DNA of 38,606 nt from NCBI GenBank assembly GCA_030037545.1, contig JASHRF010000038.1:1-38606 (forward strand). Direction: 5' to 3'. The position numbers and the translations under genes are program-made. The DNA is from Acidobacteriaceae bacterium. GTDB lineage: Bacteria; Acidobacteriota; Terriglobia; Terriglobales; Acidobacteriaceae. Every line of letters begins with the position of its first letter. Within the stretch, counting starts at the first letter, position 1. Shown here in pieces: positions 32,149 to 38,606 of this stretch. The notes beneath the pieces were generated by a model. The model saw only the letters and a list, made by a program, of their open reading frames with translations. It ran no database searches and was not told the origin of the DNA.

Positions 32149-32172
32149 TGCGGCCTCGACTTTGCTTTCGAG

Positions 32173-32194
32173 GCGCGGGTCTTGAAACCCGCGC
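32173..32194. repeat. Palindromic repeat GCGCGGGT...ACCCGCGC
   Basis: An 8-bp perfect stem with a 6-nt CTTGAA loop lies in the 68-bp gap between the phosphohexomutase and FtsB-like genes. It resembles other tight intergenic hairpins in the window but has a different loop. Confidence 0.55.
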
Positions 32195-32216
32195 TACATT
32201 TGTCGCGCTTTGGCGC

Positions 32217-33629
32217 TCACTCGCCGCGCACAAACTTTTCGGCCGCGGTGCGCAGCGCTTCCATATCTTTTTCGCGGCGCACTTCCACATAGGCCCGCAC
32301 CACCGGCTCGGTTCCTGACAGCCGGTAGCAGACCCACGAGCCATCTTCGAGAACCAGCTTGAGCCCGTCGGTGCGCACCACCTGCGTCACCTTGCGCCCG
32401 CTCAGCTCCTTCGCATCGGCCTTCAACTTCTCAGTGAACGCAGCTTTGCGCTCCGGGGTCAAGCGGAAGTTCTCGCGAACCGGGTAATAGGAACCAACCT
32501 CGGCAAACAGATCCTTGAGCTGAGCGCCCAGGCTACGCCCGCGCACGGCCACCATCTCCGCCACCAACAGTCCGGCAAGGATGCCGTCTTTTTCCGGCAC
32601 GTGGCCGCGGATAGTCAACCCCGCTGACTCCTCGCCGCCGATGGCGATCTTGTCGCCGTTCATCAGCTCGCCGATGAATTTGAATCCCACCGGCGTTTCG
32701 TAGAGGTGCACCTTGTGGCGTTCGGCTAAAGCGTTAATCAGGTTGGTGGTGGCCACACTTTTGGCCACGCCGTTGCGCCAGCCGCGTGTCTCGACGAGGT
32801 AATCGAAGAGCAACGCGATGATGTAGTTAGGCTGGATGAACGCGCCGTCACCATCGACAATCCCGAATCGGTCCGCATCTCCGTCAGTGGCGATGACCAG
32901 GGATGCTCCGAACTCGCGCATCTTCGTCCGCGCCGCCTCGAGCAGTTCGCCGTCTGGCTCCGGCGCGTGCCCGCCGAAGAGCACGTCGCGGTAATCGTGC
33001 ACCGTCTCCACCGGCACGCCGGCCTCGCGCAGCAGGTCGGAAGCGTAGCCGCGGCCCGCGCCCCAGAAAGGATCGACAACGATCTTGATTCCGGATTTGG
33101 CAATGGCCTTCAGGTCGATCAGCTCCGCGAGGCGCTTCAAAAACGCGGGTTTCACGTCTGTGGTTTCAAATCCGCCGCTGGGAGGCTCGATTCTGGGAAT
33201 CTCCGCCATCGCGGCGTCATCGTCCACGATGGCCGCTTCAATCTGCCGGGTCACCTCAGGCAGCGCCGGAGCGCCGTCGGACGTGGAAAACTTGATGCCG
33301 TTATACTCCGGCGGATTATGCGAGGCGGTGAAGTTGATGGCGCCCGATGTCTTGAGCGTGCGCACCGCGTAGGCGATGGCGGGCGTGGGCGCGGGTTCGG
33401 GAATCACGATGGGCGCGATGCCGGCCGCGGCCAGGATGCGCGCCGTTTCGGCCACAAAACCCTCGCCCAGGAAACGCGGATCGCGGCCCACCAGAACCCG
33501 ATGCGGGCCAGGCTGCGATTTCACATAGGCGGCAATGCCGGCCACCGCGCGGCGGATGTTGGCCACGGTAAATTCATCGGCCACAACGGCCCGCCATCCC
33601 GAGGTGCCGAATCGGATTGCTGTCGTCAT
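32217..33629 (-). CDS. Phosphoglucomutase/phosphomannomutase family protein
   Basis: The 470-residue protein has all four alpha-D-phosphohexomutase signatures: FGTSGWRAVVADEF, the phosphoserine loop INFTASHNPPEYNGIKFS, the metal site ATDGDADRFGIVD, and the sugar and phosphate loops GGEESAGL and YRLSGTEPVVRAYVE. It interconverts hexose-1- and hexose-6-phosphates; glucose or mannose preference cannot be told. It could feed nucleotide sugars to the exopolysaccharide locus, but that is inference. The ATG at 33629 has GGGAG about 6 nt upstream; a long open frame further upstream is not homologous. Confidence 0.93.
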   Translation of the reverse strand: MTTAIRFGTSGWRAVVADEFTVANIRRAVAGIAAYVKSQPGPHRVLVGRDPRFLGEGFVAETARILAAAGIAPIVIPEPAPTPAIAYAVRTLKTSGAINFTASHNPPEYNGIKFSTSDGAPALPEVTRQIEAAIVDDDAAMAEIPRIEPPSGGFETTDVKPAFLKRLAELIDLKAIAKSGIKIVVDPFWGAGRGYASDLLREAGVPVETVHDYRDVLFGGHAPEPDGELLEAARTKMREFGASLVIATDGDADRFGIVDGDGAFIQPNYIIALLFDYLVETRGWRNGVAKSVATTNLINALAERHKVHLYETPVGFKFIGELMNGDKIAIGGEESAGLTIRGHVPEKDGILAGLLVAEMVAVRGRSLGAQLKDLFAEVGSYYPVRENFRLTPERKAAFTEKLKADAKELSGRKVTQVVRTDGLKLVLEDGSWVCYRLSGTEPVVRAYVEVRREKDMEALRTAAEKFVRGE

Positions 33630-34232
33630 CGTTCTCCCCATTCTCTCGCCAATAATCCTGTCAACCTGAGCGGAGCCGCTCGCGTGACCCGGGGCGCGCA
33701 GCAGCGACAGGTCTTCGTCGCCGGCGTGGTTTGGCGAGCGGCCAGTCGAAGGATCTGCGGCTGCGTTACTCCCGCCGTGAACCGCAACCTTCCATACTCC
33801 TACACCCGCGAGTGATCGGCAAGTTTGTTTCCTGTGTGTTTTTTTGAAATCATTCGAGCGCCCCTGGACTGCGCACGTCTGTGTCGGCAGAGCAAGCCAG
33901 GCAGAATCGCACCGCATCGCCTCGCGCCCTGGCAAGAGATTCGAGGGGGAGCCATGGATTCGATTCGCAGCAAGGCCGCATCCGTGGCCCGCAACTCGTG
34001 CACGCATGCACCGCTATCGCGCTCGCCACTACGTTCACTGGTGGTTTCCCGGGTCTCAAAAGCGAGACTCGGCCACCCGGCGCTCCATGTCAGCGTCGTC
34101 CAGCAGCATTCCCAGGCTTTTCCCCGTAGTATTCTGTTTGCGCAGCTTGGATTCCCCCAAAATCATGCACTAACGGTTGGCGCCGCTGCCTTTCACCACG
34201 GAACTCGCACTTTGTCGGAACGGAGAAAATAC
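33630..34232 (+). other. Divergent intergenic region before the Tricorn-like gene
   Basis: This 603-bp gap separates the divergent mutase and Tricorn-like genes. The first part holds the composite repeat at 33655-33764. The remaining 470 bp are open in the Tricorn frame from 33825, but the translation is not signal-peptide- or domain-like. Promoters for both genes should lie here; I see no convincing boxes. Confidence 0.5.
33655..33764 (+). repeat. Dispersed repeat S, copy 2, with nested GGCGAC-hairpin repeat (copy 3)
   Basis: Outer parts TGTCAACCTGAGCG (from 33657) and AGTCGAAGGATCTGCGG (to about 33763) match copy 1. The middle is different: inverted arms GCCGCTCGC and GCGAGCGGC enclose GCGACAGGTCTTCGTCGCCGG (33704-33724, shown here in two parts as GCGACAGGTC and TTCGTCGCCGG), a copy of the GGCGAC-hairpin family. 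Confidence 0.55.
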
Positions 34233-37200
34233 ATGTTTCTCAGCAAGAATGCTCGCCGCATGGCGATGTTAGTCTTCGCCTGCCTTATTGCCTTTGCTCC
34301 CGCGCTGCTCTTCTCAGCCGAGGCGCCGCCTTTGCATCGCGGCTACTACAGCTCGCCGGCCATCCACGGCGACACGCTGATCTTCACCTCCGAGGGCGAT
34401 CTGTGGACGGTGAGCATCGAGGGCGGCGAGGCACATCGCCTCACCTCCGATCCCGGCCTTGAAACTCACGCCCAGATATCGCCGGACGGATCGACGGTGG
34501 CCTTCAGCGGCAACTCCGAAGGCCCCACCGAGGTCTACACCATGCCCGTCGAGGGTGGGCTGCCGCAGCGCCAGACCTGGGACGGCGATGCCCGGCCGGT
34601 GGGCTGGACGCCCGACGGCCGCCTCATGATTTCCACCGCACGCTACTCGACGCTTCCCAACACCGAGGTGGTAATCATCGACAGCCAGGGCAATCGTCAG
34701 ATCGTGCCGCTTGCGCAGGCCGCGCAGGCCGCCTACGCCCCTGACGGCAAAACCCTCTTCTTCACCCGCTGGTACTCCCAGCCCAGCCACACCAAGCGCT
34801 ACAAGGGCGGCACGGCCGAGCACATTTGGCGCTACGACGGCACCGGCGAAGCCGTACCCCTTACAGCCGACTATGCCGGAACTTCAACAGATCCCATGTA
34901 CTGGAAGGACCGCGTCTACTTCCTCTCCGACCGCGACGGCGTGATGAACGTCTACTCCATGGATCCCCAGGGGCACGGCGTCACGGAGGTCAGCCACCAG
35001 CGCGGCTTCGACATCGAGTCGGCATCGTTGGACAACGGCCGCATTGTCTACTCGTGCGCCGGAGACCTGTGGCAGCTCGATCTCAAGACCGGGCACGAGC
35101 AGGTCATTCCCGTCACCCTGGAGTCCGATTTCGACCAGATGCGCGTGCAGTGGGTTAAAAAGCCGCTGGATTACCTCACCGCCGTTCACCTATCGCCCGA
35201 CGGAACGCGCGCGGTCTTTACCGCCCGCGGCGCCGTGTTTTCCATTCCCGCCAAAACCGGGCGCATCATCCAGATCGCATCCGAGTCCGGGGTGCGCTAC
35301 CGCGACGCTCGCTTCATGCCCGACGGTAAAACCATCCTCGGGCTGTCCACGGCCAGCGGCGAGACCGAGTTCTGGAGCTTCCCGGCCAATGGCATTGGTT
35401 CGCCCACCCAGATCACCAGCGGCGCCCACGTACTGCGATTCGGCGGCGTGCCATCACCCGACGGCCAATGGCTGGCGCACACCGACAAGGATCAGCAACT
35501 GTGGCTCTACAACTTCAAGACCAAGCAGAACAAGCGCATCGCCGTATCCATGAACGGCGACTTCGACGACCTTACCTGGTCGCCGGACAGCGCCTGGCTG
35601 GCTTATGTAGAAACCGCCGACAACGAATTCGATCAGATCAAGGTGCTCAATGCCGCCTCCGGCGAGATTCACGCCATCACTTCCGATCGCTACAACAGCG
35701 AAAACCCCGCGTGGAGCACGGACGGCAAGTGGCTTTACTTCCTCTCCGACCGCATGCTCAAGACCACCGTGCAGTCGCCCTGGGGCCCGCGCCAGCCCGA
35801 CCCCCATTTCGACCACACCATGAAGGTATACGAACTGGCGCTTCAGCCCGGTCTTCGCTCGCCGTTCCTTCCACCCGACGAGCTGCACCCCGACGTCTCT
35901 CCCGAGCATGATGAATCCAAGCAGGCGGAAAAGGACGCCACCGAAAAGAAGGGCGATTCCGCCGCCAAGCCCGAAGGCACAAAGAAAGAAGAGCCCCAAA
36001 AACCGGCGGAAGTCAAAATCGACTTCACTGACCTCGCCTCGCGGCTCCAGGATCTCCCCGTTCCGGCCGGCAACTTCAGCAGCCTTCAGGCGGCCGACAA
36101 GCGCCTATGCTGGCTCAATGCCAATGACGACACGCCCGCCAAGCTCGACCTGCAGTGCGTCGAAATCGCCAACAAGGGCGACAAGCCCGACACCCTGTTC
36201 TCCGACGTGCGCAGCTACGAAATCTCGCAGGACCGCAAGAAGATGCTGGTCCGCAAGAAAGACGATTTCTACGTGGTTGATGCAGACGCCAAGGGCGCCA
36301 GTTTTAAAGATCCTGAAGCCTTGGCCAAGCTCCACATGGACCTGGCCCACTGGACCTGGCCGACCACGCCGCGCGATGAGTTCCGCGGCATCTTCTTTGA
36401 CGCCTGGCGGCTGGAGCGCGATTATTTTTACGATCGCAACATGCAGGGCGTTGATTGGGTCGCCATGCGCAACCGCTATCTGCCCCTGGTGGACCGCGTG
36501 GCCGACCGCGACGAGCTCAATGACGTCATTGCGCAGATGGTGAGCGAGCTATCCGCACTCCACACCTTCGTTTTCGGCGGCGACGAGCGCGAACCCGCCG
36601 ACGACGTCGATCTGGCCTCGCTGGGCGCGCACCTGCGACGCGACGAGAAGGCCGGCGGCTTCGTCGTCGAGCACATCTACCTCCACGATCCCGATTTGCC
36701 CGACCAGGCTCCGCCGCTCGCCCGCCCGCAGTCGCTCGTCCAGGAGGGCGAAACCATTACCACCATCGACGGGCAGCCCACGCTCAGCGTTCCCGATGCG
36801 CGCGAACTGCTTCGCGGCAAGGCCGGCACCCAGGTAATGCTTCAGGTCAAGTCCGCAAAAGGTGACGTTCGCGAGGTGCTCGTCATTCCCATCACCGCGC
36901 ATGAAGACGCAAGGATGCGCTACGCCGAGTGGGAGTACACGCGGCGGCTGGAGGTCGATCGCGCCTCCGGCGACAGGATTGGCTACGTTCACCTGCAGGC
37001 CATGGGCGCGGGCGACATCGACCAGTGGGCCCGCGACTATTTCCCCGTCTTCGACCGCCAGGGCCTGATCATCGACGTCCGCCACAACGGTGGCGGCAAC
37101 ATCGATTCGTGGCTGCTGGGCAAGCTTCTCCGCAAAGCCTGGTTTTATTGGCAGCCGCGGGTGGGCAATCCCAGTTGGAACATGCAGGACGCCTTCCGCG

Positions 37201-37586
37201 GCCATATCGTTGTCCTGTGCGACCAGCATACGGCCTCTGACGGCGAAGCGTTCACCGAAGGGTTCAAACATTTCGATCTCGGCAAAGTGATCGGGATGCG
37301 CACCTGGGGCGGCGAAATCTGGCTCTCCTTCGATAACATGCAGCTCGACAACGGCATTGCCACTGCCGCCCAGATGGGCGTGTACGCAGATGGCAAGTGG
37401 CTGATCGAGGGCCATGGCGTCGAGCCCGACATTACCGTCGACAACTTGCCTCACGCCACCTACGCCGGCGACGACGCCCAGCTTCAGGCAGCGATCCAGC
37501 TTCTCAACAAGGAGATTGAGGCCGATCCGCGCCCCGTCCCGCCGCACCCGCCCTATCCCGACAAGGCTTTCCACTACGCCCAGTAA
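34233..37586 (+). CDS. Tricorn-like protease, S41 family, secreted
   Basis: The 1117-residue protein has a signal peptide (MAMLVFACLIAFAPALLFSA), then two beta-propeller regions (PD40/TolB-like SPDGSTVAFSG, SPDGTRAVF, SPDSAWLAYV). A charged Lys/Glu linker comes next (near residues 560-590), then the C1 region, a PDZ domain (LVQEGETITTIDGQP) and the S41 core. Likely catalytic residues are His777 (SALHTFVFGGD), Ser1002 (HTASDGEAF) and Glu1059 (WLIEGHGVEPD). This matches archaeal Tricorn, which degrades peptides from other proteases; bacterial members are mostly periplasmic. The ATG at 34233 has GGAG about 8 nt upstream and gives the signal peptide. Confidence 0.94.
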   Translation: MFLSKNARRMAMLVFACLIAFAPALLFSAEAPPLHRGYYSSPAIHGDTLIFTSEGDLWTVSIEGGEAHRLTSDPGLETHAQISPDGSTVAFSGNSEGPTEVYTMPVEGGLPQRQTWDGDARPVGWTPDGRLMISTARYSTLPNTEVVIIDSQGNRQIVPLAQAAQAAYAPDGKTLFFTRWYSQPSHTKRYKGGTAEHIWRYDGTGEAVPLTADYAGTSTDPMYWKDRVYFLSDRDGVMNVYSMDPQGHGVTEVSHQRGFDIESASLDNGRIVYSCAGDLWQLDLKTGHEQVIPVTLESDFDQMRVQWVKKPLDYLTAVHLSPDGTRAVFTARGAVFSIPAKTGRIIQIASESGVRYRDARFMPDGKTILGLSTASGETEFWSFPANGIGSPTQITSGAHVLRFGGVPSPDGQWLAHTDKDQQLWLYNFKTKQNKRIAVSMNGDFDDLTWSPDSAWLAYVETADNEFDQIKVLNAASGEIHAITSDRYNSENPAWSTDGKWLYFLSDRMLKTTVQSPWGPRQPDPHFDHTMKVYELALQPGLRSPFLPPDELHPDVSPEHDESKQAEKDATEKKGDSAAKPEGTKKEEPQKPAEVKIDFTDLASRLQDLPVPAGNFSSLQAADKRLCWLNANDDTPAKLDLQCVEIANKGDKPDTLFSDVRSYEISQDRKKMLVRKKDDFYVVDADAKGASFKDPEALAKLHMDLAHWTWPTTPRDEFRGIFFDAWRLERDYFYDRNMQGVDWVAMRNRYLPLVDRVADRDELNDVIAQMVSELSALHTFVFGGDEREPADDVDLASLGAHLRRDEKAGGFVVEHIYLHDPDLPDQAPPLARPQSLVQEGETITTIDGQPTLSVPDARELLRGKAGTQVMLQVKSAKGDVREVLVIPITAHEDARMRYAEWEYTRRLEVDRASGDRIGYVHLQAMGAGDIDQWARDYFPVFDRQGLIIDVRHNGGGNIDSWLLGKLLRKAWFYWQPRVGNPSWNMQDAFRGHIVVLCDQHTASDGEAFTEGFKHFDLGKVIGMRTWGGEIWLSFDNMQLDNGIATAAQMGVYADGKWLIEGHGVEPDITVDNLPHATYAGDDAQLQAAIQLLNKEIEADPRPVPPHPPYPDKAFHYAQ

Positions 37587-37797
37587 GGACAGGCGCAAAC
37601 GCCGGTACGCAGAGCGCAGTTACCAGCCCATCTGGTGGCACGCCGATTCTGCGCCTTAAATGCCGGGACCCCATTCGACAACGTCGTGGTGCCGCTGTCA
37701 CATTTCAGGATAAGTGACGTGACCGGGGCTGCGCGTTGGCCCGAAGGCGTTTGCGGTGGCGCATTTAGGATGCCGCTCGGCCCAAGCTGCGATGGCT

Positions 37798-38088
37798 CTA
37801 TACCGGTGGCGGCACCGGAGGCGCGGCCGGCGGCGGGTACGGCGGCTGCTGCCAGTACGCCTGCGGCGCCGGAATTACCTTCCAATCCGCAAACGCAAGC
37901 ACGTAGAGCAGCACCAGCCCTCCAAACGGAACCACGACGATGAACGAGAGCCAGGGCGAAAATCCGGCCTTCTTGCAGATGAACCAGGTGGGAATGATGA
38001 TGGCTGTGAGGACCACCAGGAAGATGACAAGGTAAACGCCCAGCAATGCGGCGACAAGGTGAAAGATCTGTTCGGAATTCGGCTGCAT
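37798..38088 (-). CDS. Small two-helix membrane protein, hypothetical
   Basis: The 96-residue protein has membrane segments near residues 10-33 (LVAALLGVYLVIFLVVLTAI) and 42-62 (WLSFIVVVPFGGLVLLYVLA). Between them is WFICKKAGFSPW, and the end is Pro/Ala/Val-rich (YPPPAAPPVPPPV). It resembles small uncharacterised membrane proteins with a conserved K.AGF.PWL turn. The ATG at 38088 has GGAG about 9 nt upstream; ATG 38103 is an alternative. It converges with the Tricorn-like gene across 211 bp that hold no gene. Function is unknown. Confidence 0.78.
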   Translation of the reverse strand: MQPNSEQIFHLVAALLGVYLVIFLVVLTAIIIPTWFICKKAGFSPWLSFIVVVPFGGLVLLYVLAFADWKVIPAPQAYWQQPPYPPPAAPPVPPPV

Positions 38089-38220
38089 AGAGCGCTCCGG
38101 CATGGAGAATTAGGTTAGTAGCAACGGTACGGCGAAAACCGGAATTCCGCAATAGAAATCGCCCGCCCAAGCAGGGCAATCGCACTTGGAAAGGTGCGCC
38201 GGTAGGGTTGATTTCAGGCT

Positions 38221-38250
38221 CCTACGCACCCCTCGGGGGGGGTGCGTGGG
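38221..38250. repeat. GC-rich hairpin, 12-bp stem
   Basis: CCTACGCACCCC and GGGGTGCGTGGG pair (one G-T pair) around a TCGGGG loop. No T-tract follows on either strand, so a terminator role is not supported. The 38104-38504 stretch around it holds no gene, only repeats and the start of the insertion sequence. Confidence 0.5.
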
Positions 38251-38371
38251 ATTCTGCGATGAAGTTCCTTGTTTTCTGATGTTTGGATGCGTTTTCGGGT
38301 GCGATTAACATGCGGTTTTGTGCAAGAAAACTTAGAATTAGAAGTGGTTTCATAACCCATCTGTCATCGCC

Positions 38372-38430
38372 CCTCAGCGGCTAAAGCCGCATTGATTTGA
38401 GGCCACTTACGGCACGGCTTCAGCTGTACG
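38372..38430. repeat. Second copy of the MITE-like element core
   Basis: CCTCAGCGGCTAAAGCCGC, then TTGATTTGAG and CCACTTACGGCACGGCT match the core of 14686-14813, with the hairpin GCGGC-TAAA-GCCGC (38377-38390) intact. The second hairpin is changed (GGCTTCAGCT), and the terminal inverted repeats are missing. It stops where the insertion sequence appears to start. Confidence 0.65.
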
Positions 38431-38437
38431 GAACCAT

Positions 38438-38475
38438 GACATGCTTTACAGATTGTCTCCAGACATACTTTACAG
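38438..38475 (+). promoter_or_regulatory. Paired direct repeats at the left end of the insertion sequence
   Basis: GACATGCTTTACAG (38438-38451) and GACATACTTTACAG (38462-38475) are 14-bp direct repeats 24 bp apart, differing at one base. They lie 30-67 bp before the transposase start. They are likely transposase binding sites or the terminal repeat, by position. Confidence 0.5.
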
Positions 38476-38504
38476 GTTTTGTTGATCTGTGGAGGGTATT
38501 GGGG

Positions 38505-38606
38505 ATGGGGTGGAGGCATGTGGAGATCGGGTCGCAGCGATTAGCTTTTGTGCGTGAGGCGGAGTCAGGAGTGCGCTCTCTGTCTTCACTTTGCGTAGCG
38601 TACGGG
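38505..38606 (+). CDS. IS481-family transposase, N-terminal part (cut by window edge)
   Basis: An ATG at 38505 with GGAGG at 38491-38495 opens a frame of 34 codons that runs off the window. The start MGWRHVEIGSQRLAFVREAE, followed by LSSLCVAYG, fits the N-terminal helix-turn-helix of IS481-type transposases (M.W....V...R..FV...E.G...LC..FG). The paired repeats upstream and the broken repeat copy support an insertion sequence. The DDE catalytic part lies outside the window, so intactness is unknown. Confidence 0.72.
   Translation, partial: MGWRHVEIGSQRLAFVREAESGVRSLSSLCVAYG

Noticed and set aside
33630..34007. 126-codon upstream extension of the phosphohexomutase
   Set aside because: The translation runs through a dispersed repeat; MTTAIRFGTSGW with a GGGAG site is the normal family start.
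33825..34232. 136-codon upstream extension of the Tricorn-like gene
   Set aside because: It has no domain character and would bury the signal peptide that starts at 34233 with a ribosome binding site.
36549..37598. 349-codon minus-strand open frame opposite the Tricorn-like gene
   Set aside because: It is a shadow frame without recognisable domains; the plus strand has clear S41 and PDZ motifs.
38221..38250. Intrinsic terminator
   Set aside because: The stem is strong, but no T-tract follows on either strand and no gene ends beside it.

Overview
The window is GC-rich, densely coded bacterial chromosome. Gene content, gene order and intergenic repeats suggest an Acidobacteriota genome, probably Terriglobia (subdivision 1). 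Evidence for this is the run ispE - tRNA-Gln - prs - rplY - pth - rpsF - rpsR - rplI, the paired S9 and Tricorn-like peptidases with beta-propeller domains, the large SLBB export protein, and many short dispersed repeats between genes. The taxonomic call is an inference from protein character, not from a marker-gene search.

Layout. (1) 1-12.7 kb is an exopolysaccharide/capsule locus. On the minus strand, in transcription order, lie a large SLBB/Wza-like export protein, a Wzz-type chain-length protein, a Wzx-type flippase, a GT2 rhamnosyltransferase-like enzyme, an EpsG/Wzy-like polymerase and a GT4 (DUF1972) glycosyltransferase cut by the left edge. Stops and starts often overlap, as in one operon. 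Divergent from it is an ExoY/WbaP-type initiating sugar-phosphate transferase, followed by a convergent pair, a Wzi-like outer-membrane protein and a SAM methyltransferase. Together they cover initiation, extension, flipping, polymerisation, length control and export of a Wzx/Wzy-type polymer. (2) 13-19 kb holds dusB, two conserved hypotheticals, rpmE, an SGNH hydrolase, a DnaC-like ATPase, a DUF1648 membrane protein and a phosphoribosyltransferase. (3) 19-25 kb is the housekeeping run rplI to ispE. (4) 25-29.3 kb, plus strand, holds a small superinfection-immunity-like membrane protein, a GT-C-like membrane glycosyltransferase and an S9 peptidase. (5) 29.4-33.6 kb, minus strand, holds rpmA, rplU, hemL, an FtsB-like protein and a phosphohexomutase. 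(6) 34-37.6 kb is a Tricorn-like protease, followed by a small membrane protein and, at the right edge, the start of an IS481-family transposase.

The most unusual feature is not a gene. Between about 14.0 and 29.8 kb, degenerate arrays with an exact 7-bp period (units such as CAGTTGT, CTCTGAT, CCCTGAT, AGCTAAA) fill gaps between minus-strand genes, and many end at, or within a few bases of, a stop codon. Some form inverted pairs able to fold as long hairpins. Three arrays are read as protein: one inside dusB, one inside ispE, and one forming the C-terminal tail of pth. The arrays resemble in style the short tandemly repeated repetitive (STRR) heptamers of cyanobacteria. Other short repeat families are interspersed: a MITE-like 128-bp element with terminal inverted repeats, hairpins with a GGC-NNAA-GCC core, and a GGCGAC..GTCGCC hairpin family, one copy of which sits nested inside another repeat and one of which may be embedded in the GT-C gene.
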